Positions 34,776-44,726 are shown, numbered from the stretch's first letter. The stretch is 64,000 nucleotides of DNA from Agaribacter marinus (GCF_030160655.1 NZ_BSOT01000005.1:744001-808000), one strand, 5' to 3'. The notes: a model not told the origin generated them from the sequence alone. Made by a program: numbers and translations.

Positions 34776-36442
34776 TGGTGAACGTCTCCGTCATGTTCCC
34801 TATGTTCACCGCTTAATAGCGAGTCGTTAGACACTTTATCCTTCATTTGGTCAGCCTCTTTTTCCACAAAATGCACGGTTTTTATCTGATACATACCCGA
34901 TGGCAGTTTCACTATTTCAACCTGCACTTCTTGGCCTTCCTCAAACTCAGCAATATCAAGTGTTTCGGATACCATGAAGTTCATGGTCATGCCCATCATG
35001 TTAAACGCATCAAGTGGACCATGCGTCAGATTTACCATGCCATCTGAAAGCATTACTTCATTTACGGTCGCAGATGTCCTTGCGCTGGTATTGTCGCCGT
35101 GGTTAGCCATTTGGCTACTCATTTGGTTACCCATTGTCATGTCTTCCGCCACAGCAACACTTACCATGCGATTGAAATCAGACGTAATACTGCTCTCAGA
35201 ATCCAGTAAAAACTGAGCGGATGTAACGACTAAATCGCCTTCTTGCAAACCACTTACAATCTCATAATAGTCTCCAAGTTTGCGTCCCACGCCAACCTCG
35301 ATTGATTTGAACTTACCTTCACCTAGCGCTAGTACGACTCTGTCTTGTATGCCCGTTCTTATAACTGCTTGAGTGGGCACGGCTATTACACTTATTGCTT
35401 GTTCGTCCGTGACGTTTTGTGATGAATCTAAAGGCGTATTTGCTTGTATGAAGACGTCAACAAACATATCTGGCTTTAAAGCAAGCCTTGGATTGTCTAA
35501 CAAAAACCTTACTTGTAAAGTAAGCGTCTTACTGTGTAATGACGGATAAATATAATCGACTTGACTGCTAACAGAGGTATTAGGCAAAAATTCGGAGGTA
35601 ATTGTTGCTAATTGCCCGACTTTTATAAAATCGGCTTGCTGCGCAAATACGCTTGCGATCACCCAAACTTGTTCTGTCGAAGCTACCGACAGCATGGTGT
35701 TACTTGGCGTAACAAAAAATCCTTCTTGTATCTGCAAGTTATTGACAAAACCACTTTGTGGTGACGTAAATGTCACCGTGCGTTGTACTTCTTTGCTCTG
35801 TTTTAATTTGTTTATGAAGGCCAATGGCACGTTTAACGCTTCTAATCGCGATTGTGCAGCTTTTATTAGCGATGCATTGCTTTGTTTCAATGCGATCAGT
35901 AATTCCTCTTGCGCGTTGACTAATGCAGGCGAATACAACTCATACACAGGCGCCCCTTTTTCAATGTACTCGCCTGCACTGCGAACATATAAGGTCTCCA
36001 CCCAACCTTCCACGCGCGCATGAATATGCACCATGAGATCTTGTGCATATTGCACACGACCAAAAGCTCTTATATCTATAGACGGCGACAATAAAGACAC
36101 GCGCGCGGTTTTTACGCCAAGGTTCTGTACGGTCGTAGGATCTACCTTAACGGTGCCCGCAGAGTCTTGGTTACCTTCACTTTTATAAACAGGCACTAAG
36201 TCCATCCCCATCGGAGATTTACCCGGTTTGTCTCGTTTAAAATTTGGGTCCATCGGCGCAACCCAATAAAGCGGTTTATCATCAGACGCTTGCTTCTGGG
36301 CGTTGGCCTGTTCTTCCGACATTAGTGCTGGCGACGCTAAAGCTAAAAATACCCAATAAATGAACACACTAATGACGATGCCCACGACTGCACCTATCGC
36401 TACACTAGGCCATTGGGACTTGGGGAATGTTATGTTATTCAT
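34772..36442 (-). CDS. cusB: CusB-type adaptor with C-terminal CusF-like domain, second copy
   Basis: The start ATG 36442 overlaps the cusC stop by 8 bp (ATGAATAA), the same overlap length as in the first operon; the longer frame is inside cusC. The 556-residue protein has a TM anchor (VAIGAVVGIVISVFIYWVFLA), an HMBD (YWVAPMDPNFKRDKP, SPMGMDLVPVY), the adaptor core (VHIHARVEGWVETLYV) and a CusF-like tail (SATVNEVMLSDGMVNLTHG, FNMMGMTMNFMVSE). The Trp of CusF is Met here too. The C-terminus ends HREHDGDVHQ, a small His cluster absent in the first copy. Confidence 0.88.
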   Translation of the reverse strand: MNNITFPKSQWPSVAIGAVVGIVISVFIYWVFLALASPALMSEEQANAQKQASDDKPLYWVAPMDPNFKRDKPGKSPMGMDLVPVYKSEGNQDSAGTVKVDPTTVQNLGVKTARVSLLSPSIDIRAFGRVQYAQDLMVHIHARVEGWVETLYVRSAGEYIEKGAPVYELYSPALVNAQEELLIALKQSNASLIKAAQSRLEALNVPLAFINKLKQSKEVQRTVTFTSPQSGFVNNLQIQEGFFVTPSNTMLSVASTEQVWVIASVFAQQADFIKVGQLATITSEFLPNTSVSSQVDYIYPSLHSKTLTLQVRFLLDNPRLALKPDMFVDVFIQANTPLDSSQNVTDEQAISVIAVPTQAVIRTGIQDRVVLALGEGKFKSIEVGVGRKLGDYYEIVSGLQEGDLVVTSAQFLLDSESSITSDFNRMVSVAVAEDMTMGNQMSSQMANHGDNTSARTSATVNEVMLSDGMVNLTHGPLDAFNMMGMTMNFMVSETLDIAEFEEGQEVQVEIVKLPSGMYQIKTVHFVEKEADQMKDKVSNDSLLSGEHREHDGDVHQ

Positions 36443-37850
36443 AGGAGACAATTTCCAGCGGCAAATAATAACGAATGGTCGCAATGGCCTTATGTTTTGC
36501 GACCTCCAATTTAAGTAATGTCAACTGTGCATCAAGCTCAGCTATTTTAGCGCGAACTACTTCAGCAAAATCGCCGTTATCGTTGGTATAAGCGGTTAAC
36601 GTTGCATCTGAATGCCGTTGCATTTGCGGAATAATGCGCGTCTGATAAATGCTTAGTCGTTCACTCATGCCCTTATATTCAGCGTAGGCGCTTTTAACCG
36701 CGGCTAATAACTCACGCACCAATAAACGTTTTTCTGTCTTGATGGCCTCTGTCATTTGCACGCTACTTGATATGTTTGCATCCTGTTTTGCAGAGGAAAA
36801 CAATGGCATTGACATGTTCACGCCTACCGAAAGAAAGTCAGCTCTGCTTTGTCCATCGGGGGCATTGTCACGCAAGGCATAGCTTGCATTAATAGCATAC
36901 TGCGGCTTTAAGCCTTCTTTCGCGATTTGTGTATCTACTTCAAGTGCCTTTACACGTTGTTCGGTGGCAAGTGCTAATGAATGCTGCAAAAGCAATTGAT
37001 AAAGCTGATTGTCATCTTGGGCGCTTGAAAGAGACAGTCGTTTCATATCGCTTTTCGATATCTCATTTAATTGATTGGGCAACACGATTTTGCCGGTCGT
37101 TAACGACCCGGAAGAAACCGGCGTATCGCCACTAAACAAATACAACGATAACTTTCTAAGCGCGACATTTTTTTGCGTAGCCAACGCGACTAAGCGCTCC
37201 TGCAATCGTATTAATTCTAGCTCTGCACGAATGATATCTTGCTGGCCTACGTTGCCAACTGAAGATGCGTAATTGACGCTCACAATTTCTTCTAGTTTAT
37301 CAAATAAAGGGCGAGTATCTTCCACCAACACATAACTAGATTGCGCATAATATGCGTCTAACCAAAGGAGTTCAGCATTTAACGCGACCTTAGCTTTTCG
37401 GTCTTGCCGCAAAAATGGTTGCTCTTTTGCGGTTATTTTATGTTTTTGTTGCTGAAGTTCTAGTGTATTACCGCGTGCAAATTGTTGACTTGCTCCAACC
37501 TTCAACTGCGTCATTTGTTCTTGGTTGAAAGCAAAACCATTGGTTGGCAAGTTCAATATACTTAAACTCACTACCGGATCAGGCAAGGCTGTTGCGCCAT
37601 CACTTAGGGCGTTCAGTCCGTTTTCAATAAATTCGCTTTTTAACAACCAATCGTCGTTTTGTTGCGCAATGTTGATAGCTTTTAACAGTGTTAATGGGGC
37701 CGTCTCCGTTTGGCTGATAGCATAAAATGACGCGCTACTCAAAAACAAGGACAAACAAACCTTCGTTATTAAATGCCTATTGATAAGCGCAAGCGAAAAT
37801 AGGTGCTTTTTAGAGCATTTAAGCAATGCTTGATTTATTAACTCACTCAT
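36435..37850 (-). CDS. cusC: CusC/TolC-family outer-membrane efflux protein, second copy
   Basis: The 471-residue protein has a signal segment (ITKVCLSLFLSSASFYAISQ), then TolC-type repeats resembling the protein at 1764-3236, for example DWLLKSEFIENGLNALSDGATALPDP and the shared EVVRAKIAELDAQLTLL. It forms the outer-membrane channel for the second Cus pump. ATG 37850 is the first start in the frame. It is separated from the upstream Cys-rich gene by about 160 bp without a clear terminator. Confidence 0.85.
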   Translation of the reverse strand: MSELINQALLKCSKKHLFSLALINRHLITKVCLSLFLSSASFYAISQTETAPLTLLKAINIAQQNDDWLLKSEFIENGLNALSDGATALPDPVVSLSILNLPTNGFAFNQEQMTQLKVGASQQFARGNTLELQQQKHKITAKEQPFLRQDRKAKVALNAELLWLDAYYAQSSYVLVEDTRPLFDKLEEIVSVNYASSVGNVGQQDIIRAELELIRLQERLVALATQKNVALRKLSLYLFSGDTPVSSGSLTTGKIVLPNQLNEISKSDMKRLSLSSAQDDNQLYQLLLQHSLALATEQRVKALEVDTQIAKEGLKPQYAINASYALRDNAPDGQSRADFLSVGVNMSMPLFSSAKQDANISSSVQMTEAIKTEKRLLVRELLAAVKSAYAEYKGMSERLSIYQTRIIPQMQRHSDATLTAYTNDNGDFAEVVRAKIAELDAQLTLLKLEVAKHKAIATIRYYLPLEIVSYE

Positions 37851-38009
37851 TGGTTATTCTCAATTATTAGTTGTACACAGGACTAACATGACGTTATGCG
37901 ACATTCGCATGTGTTTTTGCACACGTTTTACGCGTATTTTTACGGGAACTTTACGTTAGCCACGTTCAATAAGCCCTACAAATTTCGGGTAAAGTTTGAG
38001 TAATGAGCG

Positions 38010-38450
38010 TTAGATAATTGGCGGGCGGTTGGTTGGTTTAATGTCGGCTGATGGAACGTGAAGTGCATAAAATGCAATTAAGGTATTGGAAGGTGCAGAC
38101 TGAAAGATGTTTAGCGAAGATGTAAGCATAACAATAGAACTAACAAGGGAGGAACACTCACATTGACCATCGCAACATAGATTTTCTTCAAAAGAAATTA
38201 ACGCCGCAGCGTCTGTTGTATCGCAGCAATCCATTTGCTCCGTTGACGATACATTCTCGTCCATAAAATCGTTTGGCGACTCCGTACCAGTACTGTCAAC
38301 ATCTTCATCGGTTTGATTGGCGGCAGGCATCGACATTGTCTGCATATTACAATGGGCTGCCGTCTGAATAGTCGCGTACGCTTTTCCGACTTGACTCATC
38401 AACAAGCTAATGATGATTAGTACGCATTTGGCTAGGGAGTTTTTATTCAT
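38010..38450 (-). CDS. Small exported Cys-rich metal-binding protein, second copy
   Basis: The protein has about 146 residues. The signal peptide LAKCVLIIISLLMSQVGKAYA resembles that of the protein at 1225. An acidic Asp/Glu/Thr-rich middle replaces the Met/His-rich one. The Cys block EQMDCCD...NLCCDGQCECSSLVSS is conserved between the two. ATG 38450 is preferred over a TTG at 38468, which lies between the -35 and -10 boxes. It is the first gene of the second Cus operon. A periplasmic copper/silver binder is inferred. Confidence 0.7.
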   Translation of the reverse strand: MNKNSLAKCVLIIISLLMSQVGKAYATIQTAAHCNMQTMSMPAANQTDEDVDSTGTESPNDFMDENVSSTEQMDCCDTTDAAALISFEENLCCDGQCECSSLVSSIVMLTSSLNIFQSAPSNTLIAFYALHVPSADIKPTNRPPII

Positions 38451-38484
38451 GCAAGTAGTGTAATCCAAATCCTTGTTGTGTCAA
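38451..38484 (-). promoter_or_regulatory. Promoter of the second Cus operon, leaderless layout
   Basis: On the minus strand, a perfect -35 TTGACA (38484-38479), 16 bp spacer, -10 TACACT (38462-38457), then 6 nt and ATG. Transcription should start at the ATG, as in the first Cus operon. Confidence 0.6.
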
Positions 38485-38547
38485 TTGTTCCGATACGTTT
38501 ACACTGACTCAGCACTGCTAGCTTAGCTGTTGTGTGCAACAATTGAA

Positions 38548-40431
38548 TCACTCTTCATCAACGTCCCGATTGCTTGATATTAATTTAAACTCAAAAGGGC
38601 TATTCATATCTTTTAACCATTGATGCAGGTATGAGCGACGGCATTTAGGCAAAATACTTAATACGTCGTCTTTCAATTGTTCAGGCAATTTTTCACACAG
38701 AATTGCGTGATCAAGTTTGTACTCGCCGGCCAATACAATAGCATTTAGATTAATTTTCTTTTCATTCTTAACTAACTCATTTAGTAATGACATTGAAGAA
38801 TATTTATATGCAGCAGTTTCGACAGAACCAGTGCTAGTATGTATTAGGTCGAATTGATCGCAACCAGCCAAATAAACCACGGTATCCTGCCCGCTAACTA
38901 GTCTACCCTCTAACTCAGTAAATGTGCTTCGCCAAGAATTTAAGTATAAATGGTTGTCTTTATTGACATCACCAACCGATATGTATTCTTCTAAAATCTG
39001 TTGATACATCAATCGAGCACTGTAGTTTCCATAGTTCACATCCTCATCGCATATTACAAACTTAAAATCCTGAGTTTCATATTTAGATAGTACATGCCGT
39101 ATGATAGCCTTTACTGCTCGACTGTACGAAGACATTACTATGTATACATTTCCTTTGCGTTGCTCTTCGTTATGCTTGCTATAGATTAACTCAAAATATT
39201 CTCCGAAATTGAGTCCGATAGACTTTCTCTGTTCAGAGACGACACCATCGGCTTCGTCATGCCAACCATCGAAGCTCTTTAACATATCTTGAACTTGTTG
39301 TTCTGTGAGTAATTTATAGTTGTCTGATAAGTAACTATCACTAAGACATTTCACTCGATTTAGTAACAGCGTTTCATCGCTCTCATTTGCACTTTCCCCC
39401 AAATCAATATATTTCGAAAGTGCTAGCCCAATTGCTTTGTGAGCAGAAGAGCCAGTCCGATGTGCTTTTTGTAAATCGATGATCAATTTCAAATCTGCTG
39501 CCGACCGAATGTTATTGTTTTTACTCTCTTTCTCAATGAATTTAATCAGCTGTCGTGTTGCACCAGATATCGAGCGAGTTTGGAAAATAGAGACAAAGTT
39601 ATTGAGATTTATTTGAGTATGCATCAGCTGCCACAAATGGGCTTTTATACTATCAAAATACAGCTTAATCGCGTTTGCATCTCGATTTGCATTGGTATTT
39701 TCTAAATTTTTACGAAGGGAAATTAAATTCTGTAAGTCTTCTAACTTAGTGCATCGATTGATGAAAATACTCCCGCTAAATTTTAAAAAATCATCTGCAA
39801 CTTCTCTCGGTGTTACCTTCAACCGTTCAGCTAATACCACTTTGGTTTCATCGCATATTGCAAATGAGTCTTTCATTCTTTGGGTTGCAGAAACTAACGC
39901 TGAATCTTGATCTATATATCTATAAACATATTCAACAACTCGATACGCTTCATAAGCGGTATTTTTAATGAAGTCTTCATCCGTTACCTTCCCGGAATGA
40001 ATGACTTGCGCAAACTCTTTTGCATTTACTCTAGTGAGGCTAAAAGATATAAAGGGGGCAAGAAGAATTATTATATAAAAGTAAATGGCAAAGCCCTTTA
40101 AAAAATCTAGACCTCCTTTACCTTCTTCTTTAGTGAGTCCATAGACGGTCCCTACTATGGCAATCAACAACGCGATAATGGCTAAAAACCTTTCAGAATT
40201 TATTAAAACAGCATTTATGATGATTTTGCGGTCAGCAAAGTAATGACTCATCGGCGTAATCATGCGGTAAATCTTGTCTTTAAGGCCCGTTTTACCTCTT
40301 AGTTTTGGCGCAATTGTGTCAGCGACACGTTTATAGTTGCGTTTACTAATGTAATTAAATGATTTAATCGCATTGTTCACAAAGATCTTTATCATTTTTA
40401 TTAAGCTAAGGATTTTGTCTAAGACCGACAT
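38548..40431 (-). CDS. Unrecognised membrane-anchored protein with two TM helices
   Basis: ATG 40431 follows GGGAAGAGA, giving 627 residues; an in-frame TTG lies at 40467. Two hydrophobic helices lie near residues 80-100 (FLAIIALLIAIVGTVYGL) and 113-133 (IYFYIIILLAPFISF). They are followed by a long helical cytosolic part. A C-terminal Rossmann-like part has GNVYIVMSSYSRAVKAIIRHVL and DTVVYLAGCDQFD, which reminds me of the eIF2B/ribose-phosphate-isomerase fold (weak inference). No catalytic motif is certain. It is flanked by its own gaps and is not obviously part of the Cus operon. Confidence 0.6.
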   Translation of the reverse strand: MSVLDKILSLIKMIKIFVNNAIKSFNYISKRNYKRVADTIAPKLRGKTGLKDKIYRMITPMSHYFADRKIIINAVLINSERFLAIIALLIAIVGTVYGLTKEEGKGGLDFLKGFAIYFYIIILLAPFISFSLTRVNAKEFAQVIHSGKVTDEDFIKNTAYEAYRVVEYVYRYIDQDSALVSATQRMKDSFAICDETKVVLAERLKVTPREVADDFLKFSGSIFINRCTKLEDLQNLISLRKNLENTNANRDANAIKLYFDSIKAHLWQLMHTQINLNNFVSIFQTRSISGATRQLIKFIEKESKNNNIRSAADLKLIIDLQKAHRTGSSAHKAIGLALSKYIDLGESANESDETLLLNRVKCLSDSYLSDNYKLLTEQQVQDMLKSFDGWHDEADGVVSEQRKSIGLNFGEYFELIYSKHNEEQRKGNVYIVMSSYSRAVKAIIRHVLSKYETQDFKFVICDEDVNYGNYSARLMYQQILEEYISVGDVNKDNHLYLNSWRSTFTELEGRLVSGQDTVVYLAGCDQFDLIHTSTGSVETAAYKYSSMSLLNELVKNEKKINLNAIVLAGEYKLDHAILCEKLPEQLKDDVLSILPKCRRSYLHQWLKDMNSPFEFKLISSNRDVDEE

Positions 40432-40747
40432 GTTTATTTCTCTTCCCAATTGTAGAAAATGAAACAAGAAATATGAGGACGCTAATGTTCCCTGTGTTAC
40501 ATTTTTACGTTTTATTTACAATATAACGGAAGTACATCAACCATGTAATGAGTGTTTGTTTTTTAGTCAGAAATTATATATACCTTTTTTATATTAGATA
40601 TTCTCTTAAACGCAAAATGGGCAGAGTTAATTTGCCCAGTATAGTCAAGTAAACATTAGCATTGCCCGCACATGCATTCTATTATGTCGTCAGAGCACAA
40701 TTGGTACAGTCGGTATATGACAGATAAATCAAATATGGAGAGCAACA
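40432..40747. other. Gap between divergent genes
   Basis: AT-rich, no gene. It contains one short hairpin, TGGGCA...TGCCCA (about 40618-40638), without a T-run. Promoters for both flanking genes must lie here, but none stands out. Confidence 0.35.
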
Positions 40748-41065
40748 ATGAACGCTAAACGTAGCAAGTGTTTGTTTATCCTAGTTGCAAGCATCATTCA
40801 TTTCTCTTTTCTTCCAGCCGCGCACGCTGATAGTTTACGTTGCGGTAATAAACTTGTGAACATTGGCAGTACAAAGGCTGAAGTCAAATTAAAATGCGGG
40901 ACACCAATAGATATTGACGATGTTGGGCAACTGTATGATAAAAAAAGAAAAGTACTATATAGAATTGAACGGTATACCTACGCATTTGGCAAAGGTACAT
41001 TGCTTAAAATTTTAGAATTCAGAAACGGCAAACTTTACGCAATCGAGTATGGCCCTCGTATTTAA
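40748..41065 (+). CDS. DUF2845-family exported protein
   Basis: The 105-residue protein has a signal peptide (LFILVASIIHFSFLPAAHA). The mature part has LRCGNKLVNIGSTKAEVKLKCGTPIDID and a final FRNGKLYAIEYG, the DUF2845 pattern with two conserved Cys that may form a disulphide. ATG 40748 follows GGAGAGC. The periplasmic function is unknown. Confidence 0.7.
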   Translation: MNAKRSKCLFILVASIIHFSFLPAAHADSLRCGNKLVNIGSTKAEVKLKCGTPIDIDDVGQLYDKKRKVLYRIERYTYAFGKGTLLKILEFRNGKLYAIEYGPRI

Positions 41066-41283
41066 GCTTGAATACCGTTGAATTATTTCAATATTGCGTT
41101 CGACTAACTACATATTTGCGCGTGACAGCGCGGAAAAGGTTCGCACCTAATAGGTGCGGCTAAGAATAGTATTCATGCTGATACTATGTCCAGCGAAACA
41201 AAATATAAAAATAGCTGAACAAATTTGTTGTGTGTTCAATAAAGTAGGTTCAACTGGCAATAACCTGTTTGGTGAATAGCGCT

Positions 41284-41886
41284 ATGACTGCTGGAACTAA
41301 AGGATATGAAAAACATGTTTCTCGCTTCGTCCAAATTAGTAGGGCTTTAGACTTTCATGAAGTGTGTAAAGACTTTTTAAGTTTTTTACCTAACAAAAAA
41401 TCGAATGTATTAGACGTAGGCTCAGGTGCAGGTCAAAATGCAGTGGCGCTCGACAAAATAGGTTTTAACGTTACAGCGATAGAACCTTTACAAGAGTTTG
41501 TAGACATATCAAAAGCTCACTACAAAAATACTTCAGTGAATTGGCTTAAAGGATCTCTGCCTGATATGGATTGCCTCAAGAATAGCAACTGTAGTTACGA
41601 CTTTGTGCTGATTGATGGTGTTTGGCATCATCTTAATCAAGCCGAAAGAGAAGAAGCGGCAAAGAAGCTTTCTAATATTATCAATAGGCGGGGAAAATGT
41701 GCTGTTTCTCTAAGAAATGGGCCTGCTGGTATGGGTAGTCTTACTTACCCAATTGATTTAGATGGAACAATTACGCTATTTGAACGCTATAATTTTAGAT
41801 GTATTTTTAGTATCAAAAATCAAAATAGCATTTTACCCAATAAAGAACAGGTCAAATGGGCACGCATTGTTCTAGAGAAGTACTGA
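41284..41886 (+). CDS. Class I SAM-dependent methyltransferase
   Basis: The protein has about 200 residues. SAM motif I VLDVGSGAGQNAVAL is at residues 40-55, followed by VTAIEPLQEFV (acidic loop), YDFVLIDGVWHHL (motif IV) and a GKCAVSLRNGP strand. The substrate cannot be predicted. GTG 41269 is an alternative start. It stands alone, with a CGCACCT/AGGTGCG hairpin upstream (41142-41158). Confidence 0.75.
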   Translation: MTAGTKGYEKHVSRFVQISRALDFHEVCKDFLSFLPNKKSNVLDVGSGAGQNAVALDKIGFNVTAIEPLQEFVDISKAHYKNTSVNWLKGSLPDMDCLKNSNCSYDFVLIDGVWHHLNQAEREEAAKKLSNIINRRGKCAVSLRNGPAGMGSLTYPIDLDGTITLFERYNFRCIFSIKNQNSILPNKEQVKWARIVLEKY

Positions 41887-42061
41887 CCCATGAAAGCTTA
41901 TAAGATCAATTATTTCCCGCAAAACTATCATTAATTCAATGCATACTTATTAAAAAATCTCAAAACAGTTGTGAGTACTCTTCATTTGTATTTTCGAGAT
42001 GCGCAATCCCCATAGCATGCAAGTAATCTTTTAGGTAGAAAGCATTGCTGCTTTTTCTTAG

Positions 42062-42628
42062 TTAATACCCAATAAAGTACGCAAAAACTAGGCTGACGCA
42101 GCCAAGCAGTATCATTAAACCGGATGTTTTTTTTAATGTTGGAATAGTCAAGGCCAGCACTACACCACTTATCATTGTTGTCAACAAACTTAGGCCTAGC
42201 ATAATCCCTAATATAAGGAGAAAGATTCCGGCGTGGCCTTTATGTATTAGCATTAATTGCTGTAAAAAATCGTGTTGAATGAGCAATAAACGCACTGTGT
42301 TTGTGTCTTCCGTTTTCAACAGTAGTATTTCTTGTTTATATCCATACCAACTATGCCATTCATGCCCTTTATCAATGTAATAGTCGGGTGGAAACGGTAA
42401 ACGCTTGTGCTTTATCACATAGGGTTCAACGATATCTTTCGCCGCTTTTTCGTCATCAGGCCATGATGCTTCGATTGGTATTATGACTTCTACTTCCTCC
42501 GCACTCTTTCCTTCTATGCCTAAAAAATACAAAAGACCAGTGATTACATACAATATAAGAAATGGTATGAAGAAACACGCTAAATAGGTGTGAATCTTCA
42601 TCCAGAGTGATCGAACCCTACCTTTCAT
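42062..42628 (-). CDS. Small PepSY-associated membrane protein
   Basis: The 188-residue protein begins SLWMKIHTYLACFFIPFLILYVITGLLYF, the PepSY-TM start (His in helix 1), with a periplasmic segment (residues 45-125). Two more helices follow, and the second His motif is IHKGHAGIFLL. The half-length suggests a minimal ferric-reductase-like partner. It lies 28 bp after the TonB receptor at 42657 and is likely co-transcribed, so a role in reducing or releasing imported iron is inferred. Confidence 0.7.
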   Translation of the reverse strand: MKGRVRSLWMKIHTYLACFFIPFLILYVITGLLYFLGIEGKSAEEVEVIIPIEASWPDDEKAAKDIVEPYVIKHKRLPFPPDYYIDKGHEWHSWYGYKQEILLLKTEDTNTVRLLLIQHDFLQQLMLIHKGHAGIFLLILGIMLGLSLLTTMISGVVLALTIPTLKKTSGLMILLGCVSLVFAYFIGY

Positions 42629-42656
42629 GAGGCTTTCTCAAACTAAATTTTATCGA

Positions 42657-44681
42657 TTAAAATCGGTAGGTAACAGACAGTCGAATATCTCTGCCAGCTT
42701 CATATAAACCTGCTACACCTTCCCAATCGGGAATGTGATTGTAGTCGCCAACACTTGAATGATCTCTGTAATGTTTATCTAACAAGTTTTGCACCGCTAA
42801 ATTTACTGAAAACTGTTCATAAGGCATCCACCGCAGATAGGCATCGACTAGGGTGTAACTTGGCTTATCAACAAACTGCGTGTTATCAATCCAACCTAAC
42901 TCAAGCCCTCGTTGCAGCACTTCGATGTTATTTAACGCTGACACATATGTAATATTAACGCCCAGATCCAAGGAATCACTTGCAATATAGTCCGCAGAAA
43001 AATTCCACGAATCTCCCCTCGAATTACCTAAACCGATGTGCTCATAACCTTCGATAACATTGCCATTAATTTTAGCATCATTGTTGCTATAGCTTGCATT
43101 CAGCCTTAATGCATCTAGCTGGTATGTGGCTTGTAGTTCAAAGCCATCGGACACCAATTCTCCAATATTTTCGTAAAATACACCGCCACCAATCTGGTCA
43201 AAAATAACATCATCAATTTTACTTTTGTAAATCGACGCGCTTAGTTGAATTTGTTCGTTAACATAACGCAGACCAGCTTCGGTATTTGCCACTTTCTCTG
43301 CCTGCAAATTAGTGGCAATGGACATATCTGTTGGCGCCATTTCTAAGGTAAACGCATCACCGATTTCTTTTCCTCGTATCGCGCGGGCATGGCCGATATT
43401 GAAAGACAGACGATCCGTAAATGAATACTCAACACCAATATTAGGACTAACACCATTGCTGCTTGTTTCATTCATATATGTAAGTTGTTCTAAATCGTAT
43501 GAATCATATCTAGCACCCATACTGAGCAAAATTTTTGAATTTACCTGCCAATGGTCTTGTACATAAACAGCAAACACGTCGCCTTTTTCCTTGAATTCAC
43601 CGATTGAAGCATCCCATGCCCAATCGGCCCAAACAGACGGTTCTGCAAGATATTTGCTCGTTACTTCGTCTCGCCTTCCTTCGATGCCATATGTCAGCGT
43701 ATGCTTTTTTAATATAGAGGTATTTCTTAAATCAAAACCAGTCGACATGGTCTCACCACCATACCTGCCCCAGCGATCAAACCGGTCTTGCACAACGTTC
43801 GAAACTGTATGGTATAAAACGAACTCAACATTTGTGAGATCGCTTTGATTTAGGCCATAATTGAGCACAACGGTTTCTCTTTCGCCATCAATGGGAAACA
43901 ACACCTCTCCCGCTAACGTTGGCCAATTTGGCCGCTGGCCAAATTCTCCTGATTCTTCTCGCCGTTCGTAGCTAACATGTAAAGATTGTGATGACGTTAA
44001 ATTGCCACTTAGTTTCAAAAATCCAAGCGTTTGGTCAGCCGCTGTGCCAAACAATGTATTGTCATCGCCGTCTTGCATATTGTTTCGGCTGACATCAACG
44101 AAAGAACCTAGCAGCCCCCAATTTTCTGTCAACTTGCCGTAAAGTGTGGCACTTGTCTTATGACCGTCATTAGAAAAGTATCCAGCGTTAAGCGCACCAC
44201 CAAATTGCTGAGTCGCATCAAGTAGATCATCAACATCTTTTGTTTTAAATCGTATTGCACCACCAATTGTTCCGAAGCCGCTAGTCGCTTCACCAGCTCC
44301 AGATTGCACTTCAACTCGCGCTAACAACTCTGGCTCGATAGATACTCTGCCAATATGATGAAACAGCGTACCTGTTTGTTGTGCGCCATCAACAGTTACG
44401 TTCAGTAGTGTATCTTCAAGGCCTCTAATATATATTTTTTGGGCGATCCCTAGTGAGCCACCAACTGAAACCGACGGTATTACCCGAAAAATATCCGCGA
44501 GATCATTTGCTTGCTGCATTTCTAGTTGATTTGGTGTGATTTCAGTATTGCTAGGCTCACCAACGACGGTAATTTTTTCAATATTAGCACTGTCACTGGC
44601 GACGACTATTCCTGCGTGCAGCTGCAGCGCTGACAAACATACTAATGGAAAGAATTTCTTATGATAAAACTGCTTAGACAT
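42657..44681 (-). CDS. TonB-dependent outer-membrane receptor (iron/heme type)
   Basis: The 674-residue protein has a signal peptide to about residue 29. A TonB-box-like EKITVVG is followed by the plug (NDLADIFRVIPSVSVGG, IYIRGLEDTLLNVTVDG, LLARVEVQSGAG) and a 22-strand barrel ending LSVTYRF. The VDGAQQTGTLFHHIGR plug loop is typical of a receptor subgroup I cannot assign to a ligand. A Fur box just upstream supports iron, heme or siderophore import. It is downstream of a two-component system on the same strand. Confidence 0.82.
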   Translation of the reverse strand: MSKQFYHKKFFPLVCLSALQLHAGIVVASDSANIEKITVVGEPSNTEITPNQLEMQQANDLADIFRVIPSVSVGGSLGIAQKIYIRGLEDTLLNVTVDGAQQTGTLFHHIGRVSIEPELLARVEVQSGAGEATSGFGTIGGAIRFKTKDVDDLLDATQQFGGALNAGYFSNDGHKTSATLYGKLTENWGLLGSFVDVSRNNMQDGDDNTLFGTAADQTLGFLKLSGNLTSSQSLHVSYERREESGEFGQRPNWPTLAGEVLFPIDGERETVVLNYGLNQSDLTNVEFVLYHTVSNVVQDRFDRWGRYGGETMSTGFDLRNTSILKKHTLTYGIEGRRDEVTSKYLAEPSVWADWAWDASIGEFKEKGDVFAVYVQDHWQVNSKILLSMGARYDSYDLEQLTYMNETSSNGVSPNIGVEYSFTDRLSFNIGHARAIRGKEIGDAFTLEMAPTDMSIATNLQAEKVANTEAGLRYVNEQIQLSASIYKSKIDDVIFDQIGGGVFYENIGELVSDGFELQATYQLDALRLNASYSNNDAKINGNVIEGYEHIGLGNSRGDSWNFSADYIASDSLDLGVNITYVSALNNIEVLQRGLELGWIDNTQFVDKPSYTLVDAYLRWMPYEQFSVNLAVQNLLDKHYRDHSSVGDYNHIPDWEGVAGLYEAGRDIRLSVTYRF

Positions 44682-44707
44682 GGTTTCTCTGTATTACACA
44701 CTATATG

Positions 44708-44726
44708 TAAATGATAATTATTCACA
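44708..44726 (-). promoter_or_regulatory. Fur box upstream of the TonB receptor at 42657
   Basis: AAATGATAATTATTCAC at about 44709-44725 fits the Fur pattern (TGATAAT-T-ATTcaca); the right half is weaker. It lies about 30 bp upstream of the receptor start. Confidence 0.65.

Noticed and set aside
41142-41158. Perfect CGCACCT-AAT-AGGTGCG hairpin upstream of the methyltransferase, considered as terminator or riboswitch part.
   Set aside because: No T-run follows and no conserved riboswitch core is seen around it.
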